The notes below the pieces were generated by a model. That model was not told the origin of the DNA. It made no database searches and saw only the letters and a program-made list of their open reading frames with translations. Source: Algoriphagus kandeliae (lineage in GTDB: Bacteria; Bacteroidota; Bacteroidia; Cytophagales; Cyclobacteriaceae). Taken from it: a stretch of 64,000 bases of DNA. The stretch spans positions 682,001 to 746,000 of the forward strand of contig NZ_SPSB01000002.1 in assembly GCF_004571135.1 (NCBI RefSeq), given 5' to 3'. Both the position numbers and the translations under genes were made by a program. Shown here in pieces: positions 8,931-17,149 of this stretch (positions within the stretch are counted from its first letter, which is position 1; the number at the start of each line of letters is the position of its first letter).

Positions 8931-9491
8931 ATGTCAAACCATCGAGTAGCCTCCCGCTATGCCAAGTCCATTTTGGAACTGGCCCTTGAAAAGGGTAATC
9001 TGGAGGAAGTACATGCAGATTTTCAGAAACTTTCAGCAATCGAAAAGGCTAATAAAGAATTGGGCTTTTTGTTGAAGAACCCTGTGGTTACTTCTGATAA
9101 AAAGTTAAAGGTCTTGAAGGCTTTGTTTGTTGATAGTGCTCAAAAAATGACAATGACCTTTTTTGAGATTATTTCCCGTAAAAACCGGGAGGCAATTCTG
9201 GTGGATGTAGCCCAGGAGTTTGAAAATCAATATAATAAGTATAAGTCTATTCAGGTCGCTCAATTGACTACTACATTCCCGATCGATTCCAAGCTTCGTG
9301 AGGAATTTGTAAAAATCGTAAAGGAGATTTCCGGCTTGAAGACTGTAATTCTGGAAGAGAAAGTTAATCCGAACCTTATAGGCGGATTTATATTGAAGGT
9401 CAATGACCGGCAGCTTGATGAATCATTGAGCAGCAAATTGAGAATTCTAAAGTCAGAATTCTTGCAAAATCATTACGAAAGTAAAATCTAA
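8931..9491 (+). CDS. atpH: F0F1 ATP synthase subunit delta
   Basis: The 186-residue OSCP/delta subunit attaches the peripheral stalk to the top of F1. It opens with the family signature VASRYAKSILELALEKG, has a helical N-terminal domain to about residue 105, and ends with the conserved C-terminal segment NPNLIGGFILKVNDRQLDES. The length is ordinary. Confidence 0.95.
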   Translation: MSNHRVASRYAKSILELALEKGNLEEVHADFQKLSAIEKANKELGFLLKNPVVTSDKKLKVLKALFVDSAQKMTMTFFEIISRKNREAILVDVAQEFENQYNKYKSIQVAQLTTTFPIDSKLREEFVKIVKEISGLKTVILEEKVNPNLIGGFILKVNDRQLDESLSSKLRILKSEFLQNHYESKI

Positions 9492-9517
9492 TCAAAAAGC
9501 ATTAATCAATCGATATC

Positions 9518-11095
9518 ATGGCAGAAGTAAGACCAGATGAAGTTTCGGCAATCCTAAGAGAGCAACTCGCAGGTGCCAGAACAGAGGCCGAACTCGAAGA
9601 AGTGGGTACAGTCCTTCAAGTAGGGGACGGTGTAGCCCGTATCTATGGACTTTCTAAGGCTCAGGCCGGTGAATTGCTGGAATTCGACAATGGTCTGAAA
9701 GCAATGGTGCTGAACCTTGAAGAGGACAATGTCGGTGCGGTATTGTTTGGTGATTCCAAAGCAATCAAAGAAGGTGATACTGTAAAGCGTACCAAGAAGA
9801 TTGCCTCCATCCAAGTAGGTGAGGGCATGTTGGGACGTGTAGTAGATACTTTGGGTAACCCTATCGACGGTAAAGGTCCTATCACAGGTGATTTGTACGA
9901 AATGCCTTTGGAGCGTAAAGCACCTGGGGTAATCTATCGTCAGCCTGTAACTGAGCCTCTTCAAACTGGTATCAAGTCTATCGATGCCATGATTCCTATC
10001 GGTAGAGGACAACGGGAATTGGTAATCGGTGACCGTCAGACTGGTAAGACTGCGGTTGTAATCGATACCATCCTTAACCAAAAAGAATTTTATGACAGAG
10101 GCGAGCCTGTATTCTGTATCTACGTGGCAGTAGGTCAGAAGGCATCCACTGTTGCCGGTGTGGTAGCAGCTTTGGAAAAAGGTGGTGCTCTTCCATATAC
10201 AGTAGTTGTTTCTGCAGCTGCTTCTGACCCTGCTCCAATGCAGTTCTTTGCTCCGTTTACCGGTGCAGCGATCGGAGAATTCTTCCGTGATACAGGACGT
10301 CCTGCTTTGGTGGTTTATGACGACTTGTCTAAGCAAGCTGTTGCTTACCGTGAAGTTTCCCTATTGTTGAGAAGACCTCCGGGACGTGAAGCATATCCTG
10401 GTGATGTATTCTACCTACACTCAAGATTGCTAGAAAGAGCTGCGAAAATCAACAAGTCTGATGAGATCGCACAGCAAATGAACGATCTTCCTGAGTCTAT
10501 CAAGCCTTTGGTGAAAGGTGGAGGTTCTTTGACCGCTCTTCCAATCATCGAAACTCAGGCAGGTGACGTTTCTGCTTATATCCCGACTAACGTAATTTCC
10601 ATTACTGACGGTCAGATCTTCTTGGAGACCAACCTTTTCAACTCCGGTATCCGTCCTGCGATCAACGTAGGTATCTCCGTATCCCGAGTAGGTGGTAACG
10701 CACAGATTAAATCCATGAAGAAAGTAGCTGGTACTTTGAAGTTGGATCAAGCGCAGTTCCGTGAATTGGAAGCTTTCGCAAAATTCGGTTCTGACTTGGA
10801 TGCTACTACTAAGCGTACTATCGAAAGAGGTCGTCGTAACCAGGAAATCCTAAAGCAGCCTCAATACGCTCCTGTTTCTGTGGCGCATCAGGTTGCCATC
10901 ATCTACGCTTCTACTAGAGGCTTGATGGATTCCGTTCCTGTAGAGAAAGCTCGTGCATTCGAGAAAGAATTCTATACCCTGTTGGATACTTCTTATCCTG
11001 AGGCTTTGGAATTGATCTTGAAAGGAGACATCGACGGTGCAGGTGAAGTGTTGAAAAAAGCAGCCGCTGAATTGGCTCCAAAATTTGCAAAGTAA
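9518..11095 (+). CDS. atpA: F0F1 ATP synthase subunit alpha
   Basis: The non-catalytic nucleotide-binding subunit of F1, 525 residues. Seen: N-terminal delta-binding helix, beta-barrel domain, Walker [11 protein letters not shown] (residues 171-180), Walker B region [13 protein letters not shown], and the ATP synthase signature [14 protein letters not shown] in the second half. It overlaps a 260-codon frame on the opposite strand that is a composition shadow. Confidence 0.97.
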   Translation: MAEVRPDEVSAILREQLAGARTEAELEEVGTVLQVGDGVARIYGLSKAQAGELLEFDNGLKAMVLNLEEDNVGAVLFGDSKAIKEGDTVKRTKKIASIQVGEGMLGRVVDTLGNPIDGKGPITGDLYEMPLERKAPGVIYRQPVTEPLQTGIKSIDAMIPIGRGQRELVIGDRQTGKTAVVIDTILNQKEFYDRGEPVFCIYVAVGQKASTVAGVVAALEKGGALPYTVVVSAAASDPAPMQFFAPFTGAAIGEFFRDTGRPALVVYDDLSKQAVAYREVSLLLRRPPGREAYPGDVFYLHSRLLERAAKINKSDEIAQQMNDLPESIKPLVKGGGSLTALPIIETQAGDVSAYIPTNVISITDGQIFLETNLFNSGIRPAINVGISVSRVGGNAQIKSMKKVAGTLKLDQAQFRELEAFAKFGSDLDATTKRTIERGRRNQEILKQPQYAPVSVAHQVAIIYASTRGLMDSVPVEKARAFEKEFYTLLDTSYPEALELILKGDIDGAGEVLKKAAAELAPKFAK

Positions 11096-11108
11096 TATTT
11101 GAATCTAT

Positions 11109-11130
11109 TCCGGAGGTGAAAGCCTCCGGA
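11109..11130. other. Perfect hairpin between atpA and atpG
   Basis: An 8-bp perfect inverted repeat, TCCGGAGG (11109-11116) and CCTCCGGA (11123-11130), with a 6-nt loop, lies in the 65-nt gap between atpA and atpG. There is no T run after it, so it is not an ordinary terminator. It could be an RNA-processing or stability element in the operon transcript. Confidence 0.6.
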
Positions 11131-11160
11131 GATTATACCACGTAGTAGAAAAACGCAAGG

Positions 11161-12036
11161 ATGGCTAACCTGAAGGAAGTAAAGCAGCGAATCAACTCGG
11201 TAGTTTCTACCCAGCAGATCACCAAAGCGATGAAAATGGTGTCCGCTGCGAAACTGCGTAGAGCACAGGACCGCATTGTGCAAATGCGTCCTTATTCCCA
11301 AAAGCTGACCAATATCCTAACCAATGTTTCTGCCGCTTCTGACGGAGCTGCGGATATCATTTATGCCCAAAAGCGAGAAGTAAACAAGGTCTTGATTGTA
11401 CCTGTGACTTCTGATAAAGGACTTTGTGGCGCATTCAACTCCAACATCGTAAAGGCAACAAATGCGGCCATCCGTGAGCAATTTGCCGGTAAGGAAATCA
11501 CTATTCTTCCATTGGGGAAGAAAGCTTTTGAAACTTTCAAAAAGCGTGAATTCCCAATTGTAGATCAGTTTTTCGGAGTATTCACCGACCTTTCTTTTGA
11601 CACTGTTCGTGAAGCAGCTGAATTTGCCATGAATGGATTTGCTGCGGGAGAATACGATCAGGTAGTGTTGGTGTATAACGAATTCAAAAACGTAGCTACT
11701 CAAATTATCCGAACTGAGCAGTTTTTGCCGATGGCAAAAGAGGAAAATGAGCAGGAGGAAAAAGCTACTGAAACTGATTATATTCTAGAGCCTTCCCGTA
11801 GCTACATCATCGAAGAGTTGGTGCCTACTTCCTTGAAGATTCAGTTCTATAAGGCAGTCTTGGAAAGCAATGCTTCCGAGCATGGTGCCCGAATGACTGC
11901 GATGGATAAGGCGACTGAAAACGCGGGAGAATTGTTGAAAGAATTGCGTCTGATGTACAACCGTACTCGTCAGGCGGCGATTACCAACGAAATCTTGGAG
12001 ATTGTTGCCGGTGCAAACGCACTCGAAGGAAGCTAA
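11161..12036 (+). CDS. atpG: F0F1 ATP synthase subunit gamma
   Basis: The central rotor shaft, 291 residues. The N-terminal helix NLKEVKQRINSVVSTQQITK and the C-terminal helix with the signature ITNEILEIVAGANALE form the coiled coil that enters the alpha3beta3 ring. An acidic stretch around residues 195-207 (EENEQEEKATE) is an insertion seen in some Bacteroidota gamma subunits. The gene ends the operon and is followed by a terminator rather than by atpD and atpC. Confidence 0.96.
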   Translation: MANLKEVKQRINSVVSTQQITKAMKMVSAAKLRRAQDRIVQMRPYSQKLTNILTNVSAASDGAADIIYAQKREVNKVLIVPVTSDKGLCGAFNSNIVKATNAAIREQFAGKEITILPLGKKAFETFKKREFPIVDQFFGVFTDLSFDTVREAAEFAMNGFAAGEYDQVVLVYNEFKNVATQIIRTEQFLPMAKEENEQEEKATETDYILEPSRSYIIEELVPTSLKIQFYKAVLESNASEHGARMTAMDKATENAGELLKELRLMYNRTRQAAITNEILEIVAGANALEGS

Positions 12037-12057
12037 TTATCAATCAACCCATATTCG

Positions 12058-12088
12058 AAACCACAGCTCCAAAGGCTGTGGTTTTTTG
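12058..12088 (+). terminator. Rho-independent terminator of the atp operon
   Basis: Inverted repeat CCACAGC (12061-12067) and GCTGTGG (12075-12081), extended by flanking A and T bases and followed by a T run on the plus strand, 20 nt after the atpG stop. Confidence 0.85.
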
Positions 12089-12125
12089 TTTTGCTTTTTT
12101 TATATTCAACTAAAGTTTTTAAGAT

Positions 12126-13187
12126 ATGATGTTCAATTTACCTGAGGATCAGTTTCTTCCTGTTCAATTTTTATCTGCAACCTTTAAAAAAACATCAGCA
12201 ACCTATAAGTTTTATTGGTTTCTTTCTTTGATTCAATTGCTTGAGGAAGAAGGTTTAAAAATTGAAAAGCGAAAGATTTTTGCTCGAATGCTTGCAAATG
12301 CATGGTATACTGTAAACTATTTCAAAGTCTCTTTCGGAAAACAAGATAAAATTCAAGAGGCAATATCCTATTTTCATCAGAAGAAAGGTATTCCCATTGA
12401 CCTAGGAAGGACTCGAGTTTGGGAAAGAATTCTTTCTTTTAGTGATCATGGTTCAATATCTGTTCTTTCGCATTTTGATAATCAAGTTCCTCACTGGTTT
12501 CTATCCCCATGGTTTCCAAAAATGAGCAAAAGCCAGATTTATCTCAATTCCCGAGATTCAAAAAGAAGAGTTCCTTATTTTTTAGACTCCGATTTTGTTG
12601 AGATAAATACTGAATGGCTTGGGTACTTTTTAAAAAACGCAGCAATTTTAAAGGATTTTTGCTTTTGGAATTTGAGTTTGTTTTTGCAAAAACAGAATCC
12701 AAATGTACCCGACATCCCAAATAAGCTTATCAAACCAATAAATCGGGCATCTCTTAATAGGCAAAAGAAGGATTTCTGGAATTTTTATTTTGATGAAGTC
12801 AAAGAACAGAAATGCATTTATTCTGGCGAAAATCTTACATCTAAAAACTATGTATTAGATCATTTTATACCCTACAACTTTGTTTCTCATGATTTGAACT
12901 GGAATCTGGTACCAGCACATTCATCAATTAATGCATCTAAAAGCGATAAACTTCCACGACTAAATCAGTATTTTGATTCCTTTTTTGAAATTCAAAAAAG
13001 AGCGCTTGAAATCGTCATCAAGAGAAATCCAAGTACAAAATTTATTGAAGACTATTTGTCAATTTTCCCATCTATCGAGAGTTTTCAGTACTCTGGTTTA
13101 CCAAAAAATAGATTTAAAGAAACAATAGAGCCTTTAATTACTATAGCTCATAACAATGGATTTGAATATTATGAGCCAAAAATCTAA
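12126..13187 (+). CDS. HNH endonuclease domain protein, accessory pair with methyltransferase-HIT
   Basis: A 353-residue protein. The C-terminal third carries an HNH nuclease fold: CIYSG at residues 230-234, LDHFIPYNF with the key Asp245-His246, WNLVP with Asn260, and IN..KSDKLP with Asn269. The first 210 residues (SATYKFYWFLSLIQLL near the start, FGKQDKIQ near 70) are largely helical and match no fold I can name; they may bind a target. A second ATG at 12129 is equally possible. The gene overlaps the next one by 17 nt, so they are translationally coupled. Both are visibly richer in A and T than the neighbouring atp genes, suggesting horizontal gain. A nuclease activity on DNA is inferred from the motif. 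The biological target is unknown. Confidence 0.8.
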   Translation: MMFNLPEDQFLPVQFLSATFKKTSATYKFYWFLSLIQLLEEEGLKIEKRKIFARMLANAWYTVNYFKVSFGKQDKIQEAISYFHQKKGIPIDLGRTRVWERILSFSDHGSISVLSHFDNQVPHWFLSPWFPKMSKSQIYLNSRDSKRRVPYFLDSDFVEINTEWLGYFLKNAAILKDFCFWNLSLFLQKQNPNVPDIPNKLIKPINRASLNRQKKDFWNFYFDEVKEQKCIYSGENLTSKNYVLDHFIPYNFVSHDLNWNLVPAHSSINASKSDKLPRLNQYFDSFFEIQKRALEIVIKRNPSTKFIEDYLSIFPSIESFQYSGLPKNRFKETIEPLITIAHNNGFEYYEPKI

Positions 13188-14031
13188 TTCTTTTTCTCAC
13201 CTAACAGCGAAAGAGCGGACATCGCTGTCATTTCCCGCCAGAATAGTAAAGGAAAGAGATTTACTAAAGGGTGAAATTTTGGATTTTGGATGCGGTTTTG
13301 GGAAAGACGTTGAAATTTTATCAAACCATGGTTTTTCAATTGAAGGATATGATAAACATTATCAACCTAACTATCCTGAAAAGAGATTTGATACAATTAT
13401 CTGCTTTTATGTGTTGAATGTCTTGATACCTGAGGAACAATCCTTGGTGTTAATGGAGATTTCGGCATTACTTAAGCCTTCTGGAAAAGCGTACTTTGCT
13501 GTTCGGCGAGATTTGGTTTATGAGGGATTTCGTACCCACAAAATCCACCAAAAGCCTACTTACCAAACAAATGTTTTTCTTCCTTTCAGATCAATTTTCA
13601 AAAATGATAATTGTGAGATTTACGAATACCAGCATTTCAATCAAGTAAAAACCAAAGGCTCCGATTGTCCTTTTTGTAATCCAAGTTCAGAATTTGAATT
13701 AATCCTTGAATCTGCACAAACCTTTTCAATTTTTGATAAGTACCCAGTCAGCCCAGGTCATTCTTTAATAATTCCTAAAAGGCATGTCTCCAATTATTTT
13801 GACTTGAGTTTTAAAGAGCAATCTTCTTGCATCTTTATGCTCAATGAGGTGAAAAAGAACCTTCAAAAACGCTTTAAACCTGATGGATATAATGTAGGGA
13901 TCAATATTGGGGAAAAAGCTGGACAAACAGTTTCTCACGTGCACATCCATCTAATTCCCCGATATTCTGGAGATGTAGAAAATCCTAGAGGTGGAATTAG
14001 AGGCGTAATCCCAGATAAAAAGGATTATTAA
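13171..14031 (+). CDS. Fusion of class I SAM methyltransferase and HIT-family hydrolase/transferase
   Basis: A 286-residue two-domain protein. Residues 25-155: Rossmann methyltransferase with motif I ILDFGCGFGKDVEIL (36-50), an acidic end of strand 2 (GYDKHY), motif IV FDTIICFYVLNVL and SGKAYFAVRRD. Residues 160-286: HIT domain with a CPFC knuckle (C166, C169), PGHSLIIPKRHV (His205) and the complete catalytic triad HVHIH (His256, 258, 260) followed by LIPRY. HIT proteins cleave or transfer nucleotides at phosphate bonds. The substrate of the methyltransferase cannot be told from sequence. The ATG at 13171 is preferred over one at 13156. It overlaps the HNH gene and its stop overlaps the convergent DoxX stop by 3 nt. 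The fusion together with the nuclease suggests one system. Confidence 0.85.
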   Translation: MSQKSNSFSHLTAKERTSLSFPARIVKERDLLKGEILDFGCGFGKDVEILSNHGFSIEGYDKHYQPNYPEKRFDTIICFYVLNVLIPEEQSLVLMEISALLKPSGKAYFAVRRDLVYEGFRTHKIHQKPTYQTNVFLPFRSIFKNDNCEIYEYQHFNQVKTKGSDCPFCNPSSEFELILESAQTFSIFDKYPVSPGHSLIIPKRHVSNYFDLSFKEQSSCIFMLNEVKKNLQKRFKPDGYNVGINIGEKAGQTVSHVHIHLIPRYSGDVENPRGGIRGVIPDKKDY

Positions 14032-14426
14032 ATCGTTCTTCTTGAGGAAATCGCCCCATCAATCGAAAATTTTCCACCTCCAAATACTGCCAAGCCTAAG
14101 AAGGTTAGGAAAAACATCAGTGGCAGTTCTTTTCTTGAAAAGGGATCATCCCAATGCGCATAGAAAGCCGCAGTGAGCATGGTAATCATAAGAGGGATGG
14201 TAGCTAGGCGAACCTTAAATCCAATGATGACCAATGCCGCACAAACTACCTCCGCGAAGGTAGCTAAGGCCAAAGAAACTGTAGGTCCCAAACCAAATGG
14301 GTCAGCAAATTTCACTTCATCCGCCATCAGACGACCAATTTTTGGGATACCGTGAGTCATTATCATAGCTCCTGCACCTAGGCGAATAATTAATAGGACG
14401 AGGCTTTTTTCGATGGTTTCACGCAT
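14028..14426 (-). CDS. DoxX family membrane protein
   Basis: A 132-residue protein with four membrane helices and the DoxX pattern (LLIIRLGAGAMIMTHGIPKI, then FAEVVCAALVIIGF). DoxX proteins are small inner-membrane proteins sometimes linked to quinone or sulfur redox chemistry, but for most the role is unknown. It is convergent with the methyltransferase-HIT gene and appears monocistronic. Confidence 0.8.
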   Translation of the reverse strand: MRETIEKSLVLLIIRLGAGAMIMTHGIPKIGRLMADEVKFADPFGLGPTVSLALATFAEVVCAALVIIGFKVRLATIPLMITMLTAAFYAHWDDPFSRKELPLMFFLTFLGLAVFGGGKFSIDGAISSRRTI

Positions 14427-14557
14427 AAGATTAAAAGGGTTAGTTGGTTGAGTAATTCAAAAATAGAACGAGTGTCCAAAGACAGAAGTTAAATTTTATT
14501 GGCTTTAAATTACTTAGGATGATTGGCTTAAGGCTTTTTTGTCTTGACTTGTATTCC

Positions 14558-14596
14558 CACAGATATACACAGAAAAAGTCACAGATAAGCTCAGAT
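14558..14596. repeat. Short CACAGAT-type repeat stretch
   Basis: Four imperfect copies of CACAGAT (14558, 14568, 14580 and, as CTCAGAT, 14590) at roughly 10-12 nt steps in the gap between DoxX and the FAD dehydrogenase. It resembles low-complexity dispersed intergenic repeats of Bacteroidota. No function is claimed. Confidence 0.4.
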
Positions 14597-14625
14597 CGGT
14601 TTCTATTAATGAAAAAAAATGCTCA

Positions 14626-15873
14626 TCAGTTAAATCTACCTACTTTAAACCCAGCCAATTCCATCGCTGTTTCTTTTTGCTGATGAAGTTCTGATAATAG
14701 CTTACCCGTGGCCGGGGCCATGGAAATTCCCATCATGGAATGGCCGCTTCCCACTAAGACATTGGAATAGCCGGGAGCGTAGCCGATGTAGGGAAGTCCG
14801 TCAGGCGAGCAGGGACGCAATCCCTTCCAAATGTCTTCCTGCTTGGGGAATTTGGCTTGGAAAGTAGGGTAGTAGCGATTGATGGATTCAAAAATCCCCT
14901 GCACGCGTTTCATATCGATTTTTTGGTTGGTGCCTGCAATTTCCAGTGTGCCTCCAAAGCGAATCTGATTTCCATAGGGACTGACGGCGACTTTTCTCTC
15001 CGTCAAAATGGTAGCTTGTTTGATTTCGGGCCTATTTTCCTGTAAAAAAGAGTAGCCTTTTCCACCCATCATGGGTAGAGAGAATCCGAGCATTTTTGCT
15101 AATTCTCCCGACCAAGAACCTCCGCATAGTAGGACCTTTTCTGCCTCCAACTTTCCTTTGTCAGTTAGTACGGCCTCTACTTTCCCGTTCTTTTTCTCAA
15201 AACCAAAAACCTGTGTTTCAGTAAGGAATTGAACGCCTTTTTCTTCCAAATAACTTTTCAAAAAGCTATAAAGCGCACCGGGGTCCAAATGGGCATCACC
15301 TGGAAAAAGTACTGCTCCTCTAGCATTCACCTCCAAATTAGGTTCTACTTTTTGGATATCGGCAGGACTTAGGATTTCTGCTTCCAAACCATATTTTCTC
15401 GCCAAATGGGCAAATTCCACTTCCTCCTTTTCCACCGCTTCTGTTTGATAAAGCATCATCAGCCCCTTTTCCTGAAAGGCTAAGCTTGCTTCTGTATGCT
15501 CATCTCGGAATTGAAGATAGAGAGATTTGGAAAGTAGGCTGATGGTTTTGAGGTAGGGGATGGCTTTTTCTACCTGTTTCTGATTGGCAGATTTAAAAAA
15601 AAGCAGACTCCACTGCAGTAATTTATAATCGAATCGGGGATGGATATAGAAAGGGCTTTTGGAAGAAAACATCCAAGAAATCCCTTTGGCTACCATTCCT
15701 GGAGCAGCGAGGGGAATGATATGGCTGGGAACAATCATACCCGCATTGCCCGTGGAGCAATTGTCCTTCAAATCCGTCCGATCTACAACTACAACTTCGA
15801 TTCCTTCTTTTTGAAGAAAATAGGCAGAAAACAATCCGACGATGCCTCCGCCGATGATGATGGTAGGTTTCAT
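14626..15873 (-). CDS. FAD-dependent D-hydroxyproline (D-amino acid) dehydrogenase
   Basis: A 415-residue DAO-superfamily oxidoreductase that in this pathway should oxidise cis-4-hydroxy-D-proline to 1-pyrroline-4-hydroxy-2-carboxylate. Seen: N-terminal FAD dinucleotide-binding motif IIIGGGIVGLFSAYFL with the acidic strand end VVVDR, the DAO signature STGNAGMIVPSH, and the C-terminal flavin-contact segment WKGLRPCSPDGLPYIG, then GHSMMGISMAPATGKL. The start at MKPTIIIGGG puts the Rossmann motif at the N-terminus; nine further upstream codons would be out of pattern. It is the last gene of the hydroxyproline operon. The substrate is inferred from context; alone it could be any D-amino acid dehydrogenase. 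Confidence 0.85.
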   Translation of the reverse strand: MKPTIIIGGGIVGLFSAYFLQKEGIEVVVVDRTDLKDNCSTGNAGMIVPSHIIPLAAPGMVAKGISWMFSSKSPFYIHPRFDYKLLQWSLLFFKSANQKQVEKAIPYLKTISLLSKSLYLQFRDEHTEASLAFQEKGLMMLYQTEAVEKEEVEFAHLARKYGLEAEILSPADIQKVEPNLEVNARGAVLFPGDAHLDPGALYSFLKSYLEEKGVQFLTETQVFGFEKKNGKVEAVLTDKGKLEAEKVLLCGGSWSGELAKMLGFSLPMMGGKGYSFLQENRPEIKQATILTERKVAVSPYGNQIRFGGTLEIAGTNQKIDMKRVQGIFESINRYYPTFQAKFPKQEDIWKGLRPCSPDGLPYIGYAPGYSNVLVGSGHSMMGISMAPATGKLLSELHQQKETAMELAGFKVGRFN

Positions 15874-15880
15874 ATAACTT

Positions 15881-15956
15881 GTACTAAGTACTAGGTACAA
15901 AGTACCAAGAAGCTAAACCTTAAAGGTCTTTGTACTTGGTACTTTTAACTTTGTAC
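15881..15956. repeat. Inverted array of GTACNNN heptamers between dehydrogenase and epimerase genes
   Basis: Four consecutive 7-bp units beginning GTAC (GTACTAA, GTACTAG, GTACAAA, GTACCAA; 15881-15908), a 20-nt core, and four 7-bp units on the other arm (TTTGTAC, TTGGTAC, TTTTAAC, TTTGTAC; 15929-15956) in inverted orientation. It fills almost the whole gap between the two genes and can fold into a long imperfect hairpin. Confidence 0.8.
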
Positions 15957-15958
15957 AA

Positions 15959-16963
15959 TTAAATAACTTGAAATCCGTGTACATAGGGATCATCATCGTC
16001 TAAGATGATGGTGTTGTAGCCATAGACTTTTGCCCAGCCTTCAATACTTGGAATGATAGCTGGCTTTCCTGCGATTTCTGTGACTTCCTCAATTCTCCCA
16101 ATGAATTTTGAACCGATAAAGCTTTCATGAATAAATTCATCTCCCGGCTTCAGCCAGCCTTTGGCAAACCACTGTGCCATGCGTGCTGAAGTACCGGTGC
16201 CACAAGGAGAGCGATCAATAGCCTTGTCTCCGTAGAATACCGCATTTCGGGCCGTGCTGTTTTCATCCAAGGTTTTTCCAGTCCACATCACATGGGAGAG
16301 GCCTCGGATTTTTTCGTATTCTGGATGAACAAAATCATAGATTTCATTCATTTTGCTCCGAAGGTTTCTAGCCATGCTGATCAATTGCTCGGCTTTAAAA
16401 TGCTCCAATCCTGGAAAGTTTTCCTGTGGATCCACAATGCAATAGAAGTTGCCTCCATAAGCCACATCAACAGTGAGTTTTCCGAGCTCCTCGATCTCGA
16501 TTTCAAGGTTTTCAGCTGCCAAATAGCTTTTGACATTGGTTAATTTGACAGACTTCACCTTTTTTCCTTCCTGCTTGTATTCTACCAAAACCAATCCTGC
16601 CGGAGCTTCCATTCGCAAGAAGCCTTGGGTTTTGGGATAGATCAATCCCTCTTCAATGGCAATCGTAATTGTGCCGATCGTGCCATGTCCGCACATTGGG
16701 AGACAACCCGAAGTTTCTATAAAGAGGATTGCAAAATCATTTTCCGGATCGTGTGGAGGAAATAGCATAGAACCCGACATCATATCATGACCTCGAGGTT
16801 CGAACATCAGTCCTGTTCGAATCCAGTCATAATGCTCCAGAAAATACTGTCGTTTTTCGAGCATTGTATTCCCCTTCAAAAAGGGAACTCCTCCGGAAAC
16901 TACCCGGACAGGATTACCGCAGGTATGGGCATCGATGCAAGAGAAGGTGTGGCGGGATGACAT
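15959..16963 (-). CDS. 4-hydroxyproline 2-epimerase (proline racemase family)
   Basis: Interconverts trans-4-hydroxy-L-proline and cis-4-hydroxy-D-proline by a two-base mechanism without cofactor. The 334-residue protein has both catalytic thiols, Cys91 in MCGHGTIG and Cys254 in RSPCGTGTSAR. Two Cys separate true epimerases/racemases from the Thr-containing dehydratases of the same family. The N-terminal segment IDAHTCGNPVRVV is typical. It lies in the operon with the other three enzymes of the hydroxyproline pathway, which supports the substrate. Confidence 0.93.
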   Translation of the reverse strand: MSSRHTFSCIDAHTCGNPVRVVSGGVPFLKGNTMLEKRQYFLEHYDWIRTGLMFEPRGHDMMSGSMLFPPHDPENDFAILFIETSGCLPMCGHGTIGTITIAIEEGLIYPKTQGFLRMEAPAGLVLVEYKQEGKKVKSVKLTNVKSYLAAENLEIEIEELGKLTVDVAYGGNFYCIVDPQENFPGLEHFKAEQLISMARNLRSKMNEIYDFVHPEYEKIRGLSHVMWTGKTLDENSTARNAVFYGDKAIDRSPCGTGTSARMAQWFAKGWLKPGDEFIHESFIGSKFIGRIEEVTEIAGKPAIIPSIEGWAKVYGYNTIILDDDDPYVHGFQVI

Positions 16964-17041
16964 TTATTGTAGGTTTGGGGGATCTTATGTTTGATGAAAT
17001 AAAGTTGAGATCAAGTTTTTTTATCAAGAAGATAGCTGCGC

Positions 17042-17138
17042 AGATATGAAAGATATGTCCGCTAAAGCGGACAAGAAAGCATAGAGATTCAATGTTATCT
17101 AGGCCGAATTTTTCGGCCATATCTTGCGAAGCATATCT
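17042..17138. repeat. Inverted AGATATG heptamer element with two internal hairpins
   Basis: Two AGATATG units (17042-17048, 17051-17057) face two inverted CATATCT units (17118-17124, 17132-17138). Between them are two perfect small hairpins, TGTCCGC/GCGGACA (17056-17073) and GGCCGAA/TTCGGCC (17102-17118). The element lies between the epimerase and aldehyde dehydrogenase genes. Confidence 0.8.
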
Positions 17139-17149
17139 TTAAAAATATC

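Noticed and set aside
9554..10336. 260-codon open frame on the strand opposite atpA
   Set aside because: It lies wholly within the conserved alpha subunit gene, has no recognisable domain and a Cys/Ser/Arg-rich composition typical of an antisense shadow.
11111..11118. GGAGGTGA as a ribosome binding site
   Set aside because: It is about 45 nt before the atpG start and partly sequestered in a perfect hairpin; no other start codon follows.
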